Shown here one piece after another: positions 57,758 to 64,000 of a DNA stretch of 64,000 nucleotides (positions within the stretch are counted from its first letter, which is position 1; every line of letters starts with the position of its first letter). Made by a program: the position numbers and the translations under genes. The stretch covers positions 62,001 to 126,000 of the forward strand of contig NZ_QAOM01000006.1 of NCBI RefSeq assembly GCF_003051085.1. The letters are read 5' to 3'. The DNA is from Trichococcus patagoniensis (GTDB lineage Bacteria > Bacillota > Bacilli > Lactobacillales > Aerococcaceae). Below the pieces are notes generated by a model, which was not told where the DNA came from, searched no databases, and was given only the letters and a program-made list of their open reading frames with translations.

Positions 57758-59932
57758 TTGAAACAAAAATTAACTGAACAGTTGCAGACGCGATTCGGAT
57801 TTTTCCTGTTCGCCGTCGTCCTTTTCTGGCTGAAGACCTATTTCGCTTACCACACAGCGTTCTCTTTAGGCGTAGACGGCTGGTTCCAGCAGCTGATTCT
57901 TTTTATCAACCCGGTCGCAACGACCTTATTGATTCTGGGAATTTCCCTTTTTGTGAAGAATCCTAAAAAAGGTTACCGAAGCTTGCTTGCTCTGTACATG
58001 CTGAATTCGATCCTGTTGTTCGCAAACATCGTCTATTACCGCGAATTTACGGATTTCTTGACGATCAAGACCATCTTCGGTTCTGCCAATGCAACTAAAA
58101 ATCTAGGTTCCGGCGTCATCGCCATGATGCAGCCGATCGACCTGTTCTACTGGATCGATGCTTTCGTGCTCGTCTACGTCTATAAGAAATTCGTCAGCAA
58201 AAACCGCGACGAACGCATCTTCAAGAAAAGATGGGCATTTGCGACAGTCGCCGCTTCAATCGCTCTTTTTGCCGCTAACTTAGGTCTGGCTGAAATCAGC
58301 CGCCCGCAGTTGCTGACGAGAACTTTTGACCGCAACTATATCGTAAAATACTTGGGTATCAATGTCTATACTCTCTATGATGGAATCAAGACAGCCCAAG
58401 CCAACCAAGTGCGTGCAAGCGCGGATAGCTCAGATATGGCTACTGTTCTTGATTACTTGGGTGCACATTACGCCGAGCCGAACGAAACGTACTTCGGCCA
58501 AGCAGAAGGAAAAAATGTCGTCTACATCCATCTGGAAAGTATGCAACAGTTCCTGATTGATTTGTCACTTACAGATGAAACAGGCACGACGGCAGAAGTG
58601 ACGCCGTTCCTGAATAGCTTGTACCACAGCAATGATTCCTACAGTTACAGCAACATTTTCCACCAGACCGGACAAGGAAAAACAAGTGATGCCGAACTGA
58701 TGCTGGATAATTCCCTGTTCGGATTGCCGCAAGGATCAGCCTTCACACAGATCGGCGCGGACAACACGTTCCAATCGGCACCGGCCATCTTGAGTGAAAC
58801 ATTTGGCTACACGTCAGCTGTTTTCCATGGCAATGTCGGCTCTTTCTGGGATCGCGATAATGTTTACAAATCTTTTGATTATGATTATTTCTTCGATGCC
58901 GACAGCAGCTACACGCTGACGGATGAAAATTCAGTCGAGTATGGGTTGAAGGATAAATTGTTCTTCCAGGAATCGGCTCAATACCTGGAACAATTGCCGC
59001 AGCCTTTCTACGCGAAGTTCATAACTGTTTCGAACCATTTCCCGTTCCCTGAAGACGAGCTGAACAACACTTTCACTTTGGATACCGGCGATGAAACGGT
59101 TGACGGTTATTTCAATACCGTCCATTATGCCGATGAGGCTTTGGCTGAGTTCTTCCAATATATGAAGGATGCAGGACTTTATGATAATACGATTTTCGTA
59201 TTGTATGGCGACCATTTCGGTATTTCCAGTTCGCGCAACGAAACGTTGGCTCCGCTCATCGGAGCGAATGCAGACTTGTGGGGTGCCTATGATGACACCA
59301 TGATGCAAAAAGTCCCGTTCATCATCCATAACCCTGGTTCCGGTACCGGACAAATCAGTGATGTCTATGGCGGCCAGATTGATATCTTGCCTACTGTGAT
59401 GCATCTTCTGGGTGTCGATACTTCGGCCTATGTCCAACTTGGACAGGATCTGTTGTCGGCGCAAAATGAGGGCATCGTTGTTTTCCGTAACGGAAGCATC
59501 GTAACGAGTGAATACACCATTTTAGGAAATACTGTTTATCATACGCAAACAGGTACACTTGCTTATCAGACCGAAGAAGTGATCCAAAAGGTTGCTGAAA
59601 TCCGGGCGCAAGCTGAACTGCAGCTGGCTATTTCGGATCAGATCATCAATGGCGACTTGCTTCGCTTCTACACACCGGACGGATTCGTGCCTGTTGACAA
59701 GAGCCTGCACAGCTATGTGGATTCTCCAGCCGAATTGGAAGAGGACATCGCGGAATTGGGTGATCTGAACAGTTCCTTGTACTACACGAACAACGGTGTC
59801 TCAAGCGTTCCGCTTTATCAGACGGATGCCCCTGAGTTGACTGCCAACAAAGCTGCTGAAGGAACCGTAACGGAAGAACAACCCGTTACTGAGGAAGTCC
59901 CAGCAGAAGAACAGACAGAAACAGTTGAATAA
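57758..59932 (+). CDS. ltaS: Lipoteichoic acid synthase-like sulfatase-fold protein
   Basis: This 724-residue protein has about five N-terminal membrane helices (to residue 190), then an extracellular sulfatase-fold domain. Key motifs are VVYIHLESMQQFL, QTGQGKTSDAELMLDNSLFG with the catalytic threonine in GKTSDAE, VFHGNVGSFWDRDNVYKSFD, and FVLYGDHFG for metal binding. LtaS polymerises glycerol phosphate from phosphatidylglycerol onto a lipid anchor. The start is TTG at 57758 behind GGAGG at eight bases. The C-terminal tail is Glu-rich and repetitive (TEEQPVTEEVPAEEQ). Length exceeds typical LtaS by about 80 residues, mostly tail. Its product diacylglycerol is recycled by DagK. Confidence 0.92.
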   Translation: MKQKLTEQLQTRFGFFLFAVVLFWLKTYFAYHTAFSLGVDGWFQQLILFINPVATTLLILGISLFVKNPKKGYRSLLALYMLNSILLFANIVYYREFTDFLTIKTIFGSANATKNLGSGVIAMMQPIDLFYWIDAFVLVYVYKKFVSKNRDERIFKKRWAFATVAASIALFAANLGLAEISRPQLLTRTFDRNYIVKYLGINVYTLYDGIKTAQANQVRASADSSDMATVLDYLGAHYAEPNETYFGQAEGKNVVYIHLESMQQFLIDLSLTDETGTTAEVTPFLNSLYHSNDSYSYSNIFHQTGQGKTSDAELMLDNSLFGLPQGSAFTQIGADNTFQSAPAILSETFGYTSAVFHGNVGSFWDRDNVYKSFDYDYFFDADSSYTLTDENSVEYGLKDKLFFQESAQYLEQLPQPFYAKFITVSNHFPFPEDELNNTFTLDTGDETVDGYFNTVHYADEALAEFFQYMKDAGLYDNTIFVLYGDHFGISSSRNETLAPLIGANADLWGAYDDTMMQKVPFIIHNPGSGTGQISDVYGGQIDILPTVMHLLGVDTSAYVQLGQDLLSAQNEGIVVFRNGSIVTSEYTILGNTVYHTQTGTLAYQTEEVIQKVAEIRAQAELQLAISDQIINGDLLRFYTPDGFVPVDKSLHSYVDSPAELEEDIAELGDLNSSLYYTNNGVSSVPLYQTDAPELTANKAAEGTVTEEQPVTEEVPAEEQTETVE

Positions 59933-59935
59933 CCA

Positions 59936-59977
59936 AAATAGCTGCCGGAATTTAAAATTCCGGCAGCTATTTTTTTA
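59936..59977. terminator. Strong bidirectional terminator
   Basis: Arms AATAGCTGCCGGAATT and AATTCCGGCAGCTATT with T7, serving the convergent LtaS-like gene and histidine kinase gene. Confidence 0.9.
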
Positions 59978-61396
59978 ACTATTTTTTTCGAGCGCTGCTT
60001 TGGTGGGCAGTGTAATCTTGAAGGTCGTTCCCTCGCCTGGATTGCTCTCCACGTCGACAGTCCCTTTGTGGTTCATCACTAAGGATTGAACCACCGCCAA
60101 ACCGATTCCCGATTCACCAAATTTCGTGTTCTTTCTGGAAACATCCACTTTGTAGAACCTTTCCCAGATGCTCGTGATATCCTTCTTCTCGATACCGATT
60201 CCTGTGTCCTTGACTTGGATGATTTGCTGCTCGCCATCCCGGAACGATGACAAGGTAATCGTTCCGTTTTTCGTGAATTGAATAGCGTTCTGTGTGAGGT
60301 TCACCATGATCTGGATAAAACGGTCATAATCCGCGTAGATCCGGTGCGGTGCATCCACATGAACGATGATCAGGTCATCCTTCTCCTGCGCTTTTGCCCG
60401 CATCTGTTCCGCGACATTCTCCAGCGCTTCCTTAGCAGAAAACTCCTGCTTCACTAAAATGATTTGATTGGAACGGATTTTTTCATAGTCCAGGTTTTCA
60501 TTCACCAAACGGATCAGCCTTTTGGTTTCTTTTTGCATCAGTTGCATGCTCCGGTCCCGACGTCCTTCGGGAATCATGTGGTGCTGAATCCCTTCCAGGA
60601 TGCCGTTAATCGTCGTGAGCGGCGTGCGCATCTCATGGGCTACGTCCATCATGAACTGACGCCTTAAATTTTCTTGGCGTTCCACTTCCTCGTTGGAGGC
60701 TTTCAAAGACCTTGCCATTTGGTTAAAATCCTCCGACAGCTCATCAAATTCATCCTTGTGGTGATTCTCCAACGAGATATCAAAATTGCCTGACGCAATC
60801 TCATGGGTGGCCCTCCGCATGCGCTTGATGCGCCTTGTCAGATAATTGGCGATGCCGAGGCTTAAGACGATCGCGATGCCCCCGGAAGTCAGCACTGCCA
60901 CAAGCAGATTGTGTTCAACTTCATTGATTTCGTCCTCGATCCCTTTTACCGGCGAGCCTACCGCTATGAAGCCTGTGAACTCGGCCGTAGTCGCATTAAA
61001 AAGCGGGAGATAAACCGTCAAGAAGCGTTTTTTTTCGTTCAGGAAGCCGCGATCCCGCTCCGTCAAAGAAATCCGTTCCCCTTCCGAGAGCCGCTCAAAA
61101 TCCTCCATGCTGATCCCGCTCGTATACAGATCCGTCGCTTGCGGGTAAACCATATGGTCTTCTGCATCAAAGATGGCAAACGAGACGTCCTGGTTGGACA
61201 CCAAAGTCGAACCGCTTTCCAGTTGCTGGATTGTCATGTTCTGATCGATGATCGATTCGGCATATCCATACAGCTGTGTCTCTTTCTCGTCGTAGACATT
61301 ACCGGTGACGTATTGGATGATCAGGACGCCGGTCGTACTGACAGTTATTAGAATCAATGCGAAAAAAGCCAGGATTTGTTGATAAACGTACTTCAT
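59975..61396 (-). CDS. Sensor histidine kinase
   Basis: This 473-residue membrane kinase has a first helix at about 10-30 (LAFFALILITVSTTGVLIIQ), an extracellular sensor of about 130 residues, a second helix (AVLTSGGIAIVLSLGIANYL), HAMP (RRIKRMRRATHEIASGNFDI), a HisKA domain with phospho-accepting His in DVAHEMRTPLTTI, and a HATPase with N-box NLTQNAIQF and G boxes DTGIGIEKKD and GESGIGLAVV. It overlaps the response regulator gene by 4 bp. It faces the LtaS-like gene, which may hint at envelope stress sensing, but the stimulus is unknown. Confidence 0.95.
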   Translation of the reverse strand: MKYVYQQILAFFALILITVSTTGVLIIQYVTGNVYDEKETQLYGYAESIIDQNMTIQQLESGSTLVSNQDVSFAIFDAEDHMVYPQATDLYTSGISMEDFERLSEGERISLTERDRGFLNEKKRFLTVYLPLFNATTAEFTGFIAVGSPVKGIEDEINEVEHNLLVAVLTSGGIAIVLSLGIANYLTRRIKRMRRATHEIASGNFDISLENHHKDEFDELSEDFNQMARSLKASNEEVERQENLRRQFMMDVAHEMRTPLTTINGILEGIQHHMIPEGRRDRSMQLMQKETKRLIRLVNENLDYEKIRSNQIILVKQEFSAKEALENVAEQMRAKAQEKDDLIIVHVDAPHRIYADYDRFIQIMVNLTQNAIQFTKNGTITLSSFRDGEQQIIQVKDTGIGIEKKDITSIWERFYKVDVSRKNTKFGESGIGLAVVQSLVMNHKGTVDVESNPGEGTTFKITLPTKAALEKNS

Positions 61397-62106
61397 TTTT
61401 CATCTACTCCGCTGTCGTCGAATTTGTAGCCTACTCCCCAAACCGTTTGGATCACTTGCGGTCCGACCGCTTCTATTTTTTGCCTCAATTTCTTGATGTG
61501 GGCATCGATTGTGCGTTCATCCCCGTAATAAGGATCTTCCCAGATCCGGGTCAAAAGATGTTCCCTCGAAAACACTTGTTTCGGGTGTTCGGCTAACAAT
61601 GCGAAAAGTTCGAATTCCTTCGGCGTCAAACTTTCGATTTGTTTCCCGTCAAGATAGGCTTCACGTGTGATCGTGCTGATTTTGACATGATCGGTGAGCA
61701 CATCGAAATCGTCCGTAGCCTGCACCTGCGAATGATCAACCTTAGCGCGACGGTGCATCGCTTTGATGCGGGCTATCAGGGTCAGCGGACTGAACGGCTT
61801 CGTGACATATTCATCCGCACCGATTTCCAGACCGATGACTTGGTCGCTTTCCGAATCGCGCGCCGTCAGCATAATGATCGGCACAAACTGGGAAATTTTC
61901 CTTATTTCACGGCAGACCTGCATCCCATCCATGCTTGGCAGATTCAGATCAAGGATGATCATATCCCATTTTCTGTCATCGGCCGCGAATGCCTCCAAGC
62001 CCTCTTTCCCGTCATGTTTGAATGCGGCTAGCCAGCCTTCGTTCTCAAAAAACATCGCCATCATTTCGCAGACGGCTTCATTGTCTTCTATCATCAAAAT
62101 TTCCAT
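61393..62106 (-). CDS. OmpR-family response regulator
   Basis: This 237-residue regulator has a receiver domain (MEILMIEDNEAVCEMMAMFF; phospho-acceptor Asp in IILDLNLPSMDG; conserved Lys in VTKPF) and a C-terminal winged helix (LTPKEFELFALLAEHPKQVF, RTIDAHIKKLRQKIE). ATG 62106 follows AAGGAGAG at five bases; an earlier in-frame start at 62124 would overlap that site. It is upstream of its kinase in the same transcript. Its targets are not seen. Confidence 0.95.
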   Translation of the reverse strand: MEILMIEDNEAVCEMMAMFFENEGWLAAFKHDGKEGLEAFAADDRKWDMIILDLNLPSMDGMQVCREIRKISQFVPIIMLTARDSESDQVIGLEIGADEYVTKPFSPLTLIARIKAMHRRAKVDHSQVQATDDFDVLTDHVKISTITREAYLDGKQIESLTPKEFELFALLAEHPKQVFSREHLLTRIWEDPYYGDERTIDAHIKKLRQKIEAVGPQVIQTVWGVGYKFDDSGVDEK

Positions 62107-62230
62107 AGCGACTCTCCTTTTCATTTCCTACATTATATCTTTTTTTCCGATAAGCGGCATCATTTCCAGCATACGATACCATATACCTTTGAAGTTTCTG
62201 TGATTAAATAAGGAAATCGCTGTTCTCGAC

Positions 62231-62257
62231 AGAAAAAGCCCCGGATTACGGGGCTTT
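62231..62257 (-). terminator. Terminator of the ssb gene
   Basis: Perfect arms AAAGCCCCG and CGGGGCTTT with a 5-base loop and TTCTG after the stem on the minus strand, 12 bp past the stop. Confidence 0.8.
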
Positions 62258-62269
62258 ACGGCAGAAGCA

Positions 62270-62605
62270 TCAGACTGCTTCCTGTTCTCTTTTCGCTTCC
62301 ACGAAATACAATTCTTCCACGACCAACTCGACCACATAGACGTGCTGTTCCTGCTTGTTCACATAAGAACGCGAAACCAAATGGCCATTGACACCAATCT
62401 GGTTGCCTTTGGCGCAATACTGCTCCACCAAGTTTGCGGTCGCTCCCCAAAAAACTACAGGGATGAAATCCGCCTGCGGTTGGCCTTCATCCGCTTTCCT
62501 TAAACGCTGCACAGCTAACGTATTGTTGCAGACTTGCCTTTCGCCATTGACCTGTTGCACTTGGATGGGCCGCACCAGCCGCCCGATTAACGATACTTGA
62601 TTCAT
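62270..62605 (-). CDS. ssb: Short single-stranded DNA-binding protein
   Basis: This 111-residue protein has the SSB OB fold: MNQVSLIGRLVRPIQVQQVN, then ADFIPVVFWGATANLVEQYC and KGNQIGVNGHLVSRSYVN. The acidic C-terminal tip (DDDIPF type) that recruits partners is absent, as in the competence SSB (SsbB) of Bacillus. It may therefore protect internalised or lagging DNA without partner recruitment. ATG 62605 follows a GGAGGAATGGAAGG region. It stands alone between the two-component system and whiA. A competence link is inference; no cin-box is seen. Confidence 0.88.
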   Translation of the reverse strand: MNQVSLIGRLVRPIQVQQVNGERQVCNNTLAVQRLRKADEGQPQADFIPVVFWGATANLVEQYCAKGNQIGVNGHLVSRSYVNKQEQHVYVVELVVEELYFVEAKREQEAV

Positions 62606-62675
62606 CCTTCCATTCCTCCTTCAGATTGACTTACTGCCTATAATATCCGCAAAAAAGGAGGCATGATTTTTTACC

Positions 62676-62716
62676 GTAAAAAAAACCTAAAGACTTTTCT
62701 TTGTCTCCAGGTTTTT
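62676..62716 (-). terminator. Terminator of whiA
   Basis: Arms AAACCTGGAGACA and TGTCTT-AGGTTT type pairing (minus strand AACCTGGAGAC / GTCTTTAGGTT) with a T-run of eight after it. It overlaps the end of whiA. Confidence 0.7.
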
Positions 62717-62719
62717 TTA

Positions 62720-63661
62720 TTAGCGGACGGCTTTCCCCATCCGCAAAGAATCGGCGTAGTCGTTTATTTTTCGCAAACGGTGGTTGATGCCGGATTTGGA
62801 TATGACTCCGCTCGGTATCATTTCACCAAGTTCCTTCAGGCTGATGTCGGGATTTTCCAAGCGGATCACGGCGATTTCCTTCAACTTGTCGGGCAATCTC
62901 CCCAGGCCTACCGTCGCTTCGATGAATTCGATGTTGGCAATCTGTTTTGCCGCCGCATCAATCGTCTTGTTCATATTCGCGTTTTCGCAATTCACGAGGC
63001 GATTGACAGAATTGCGCATGTCTCGGATAATCCGCACGTCCTCAAACTTCATCATCGCATTATGGGCACCAATCAGTGCCAAAAAATCGGCAATCTTCTC
63101 GGCTTCCTTGAGATAAGTGATGAATCCGTTGCGGCGCTCGATCGTCCGCGCATTCAGGTCAAAGTGATTCATCATATCGCAGATGTCCTGGTTGTGGTCT
63201 TCATAGTTGGAATAGATTTCCAGATGGTAACGGCTCGTTTCCGGGCTGTTCACCGAACCCCCTGCCATAAATGCGCCGCGCAGATAAGAGCGTTCCTTCT
63301 GGTTATTGTTCATGATATCCTCGGAAACTTGCGTCTTGAAGGACAGCCCGTCGAAAATGCTCAGATCACTCAGCAATTCCGTGACGCCCTGCTTCAGGCG
63401 CACAATATAGACATTATTCTTCTTCAGCTTCATTTTACGACGCACCAACAATTCGCTTTCGAATGAGTAGTGATCCTTCAAGAGAATGTACATCCGTCTG
63501 GCGATTGCCGCATTTTCTGTCTGGACATTCAGGACAAATGACTGATTATAGATGCTGACCGATCCGCTCATCCTGATCAACGCGGTCAATTCGGCTTTCG
63601 CATGTTCGCGGTGCACTTCCAATGTTGTTAATTCTTTTTTTACTTCAGATGCAAAAGACAT
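62720..63661 (-). CDS. whiA: DNA-binding protein WhiA
   Basis: This 313-residue protein has an N-terminal degenerate LAGLIDADG homing-endonuclease fold ([60 protein letters not shown]) and a C-terminal HTH ([43 protein letters not shown]). WhiA affects cell division and chromosome segregation in Firmicutes and sporulation in actinomycetes. ATG 63661 follows AAAGGAGG. It follows yvcK, the standard Firmicutes order. Confidence 0.96.
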   Translation of the reverse strand: MSFASEVKKELTTLEVHREHAKAELTALIRMSGSVSIYNQSFVLNVQTENAAIARRMYILLKDHYSFESELLVRRKMKLKKNNVYIVRLKQGVTELLSDLSIFDGLSFKTQVSEDIMNNNQKERSYLRGAFMAGGSVNSPETSRYHLEIYSNYEDHNQDICDMMNHFDLNARTIERRNGFITYLKEAEKIADFLALIGAHNAMMKFEDVRIIRDMRNSVNRLVNCENANMNKTIDAAAKQIANIEFIEATVGLGRLPDKLKEIAVIRLENPDISLKELGEMIPSGVISKSGINHRLRKINDYADSLRMGKAVR

Positions 63662-63703
63662 ATATGCCTCCTTTCCGACAGCTTCTTTCGATCAGAAAAA
63701 AGG

Positions 63704-64000
63704 TCAACAGATAGTTTTGATATTAGAGATCAGATTGATCAGTTCCGAAACGACTTTTTTGCCGTCGTGGTACACGCCACCGTTCTTCATATCCAGGAAA
63801 TCCGCAGAAATGACACGGCAGTTTTCTTCGCGTAATCCTTTGAAATCATGGCGTACCTGCAACAGATATTCTTCGTCGGCTTGTTGATTGAGGTATTCAT
63901 CCGGCACTTTTTCCGTGTTCACCAGGATGGTGTCGATGAATTTCGCTTTCAGATGGTCATGCAATACCTTGATGTGCTCGGCATCGCTGAAGCCCTCTGT
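63704..64000 (-). CDS. yvcK: YvcK family gluconeogenesis factor, C-terminal part
   Basis: This is the last 98 residues of a CofD-like YvcK protein, cut by the window end. It contains [35 protein letters not shown] and [20 protein letters not shown], family-typical segments near the C-terminus. YvcK supports growth on gluconeogenic carbon and cell shape. It sits 42 bp before whiA, the conserved rapZ-yvcK-whiA order. Confidence 0.9.
   Translation of the reverse strand, partial: TEGFSDAEHIKVLHDHLKAKFIDTILVNTEKVPDEYLNQQADEEYLLQVRHDFKGLREENCRVISADFLDMKNGGVYHDGKKVVSELINLISNIKTIC

Overview
The window reads as chromosome of a low-to-moderate-GC Gram-positive bacterium of the order Lactobacillales. 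The evidence is the gene content: RsgA, CamS pheromone lipoprotein, PcrA-LigA-CamS-GatCAB-DagK-RlmCD in Firmicutes order, WhiA-YvcK, an LtaS-type lipoteichoic acid synthase, PTS sugar uptake, pyruvate formate-lyase and a CodY-like box. A Carnobacteriaceae member such as Trichococcus is my best guess, but this is inference. Most genes are on the minus strand. I saw no rRNA, tRNA, phage, insertion sequence or CRISPR-Cas locus.

Layout. 1-6 kb: a beta-glucoside PTS operon (IIA-IIB-IIC-GH1 6-phospho-beta-glucosidase, cut by the window start), a divergent DUF3284 gene and a LevR-type regulator whose AAA+ domain looks degenerate. 6-10.5 kb: SWIM zinc-finger protein, a small frameshifted gene, a Fic protein with a palindromic operator, and RsgA. 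10.5-14 kb: a hairpin-repeat array and an AT-rich three-gene redox operon (NTF2-like, SDR, FAD oxidoreductase) that looks acquired. 14-23 kb: PflB, a decayed RibD-C gene, a second Fic protein, a MATE pump behind a leader terminator, TruA, SDR, SRPBCC and a GGDEF protein. 23-36.5 kb: the conserved housekeeping block RlmCD, DagK, GatCAB, CamS, LigA, PcrA. 37-41.5 kb: GntR regulator, a divergent PurK-like ATP-grasp protein and two peptidoglycan hydrolases. 42-48 kb: a branched-chain amino acid ABC transporter (LivJHMGF) with a CBS-ACT protein and a CodY-like box inside its promoter. 48-57.5 kb: FUSC protein, a giant FtsX-type permease with its ATPase, nitroreductase, BaiN-like flavoprotein, RlmI-like methyltransferase and VanZ. 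57.5-64 kb: LtaS-like synthase, a two-component system, a short SSB, WhiA and the end of YvcK.

The most unusual content is between genes. (i) Tandem hairpin arrays with a 50-52 bp period occur at 10.6, 25.3 and 41.5-42.0 kb. They use three unrelated stem sequences but the same architecture. (ii) A roughly 100-bp structured element occurs three times plus one half copy, 3' of gatB and 3' of the CBS-ACT gene. Its stems change by compensatory substitution, which supports a selected secondary structure. (iii) A 23-nt repeat occurs at 30.8, 31.0 and 37.15 kb. (iv) A 40-bp perfect palindrome lies upstream of rsgA. Two small genes carry what look like single-base homopolymer frameshifts.
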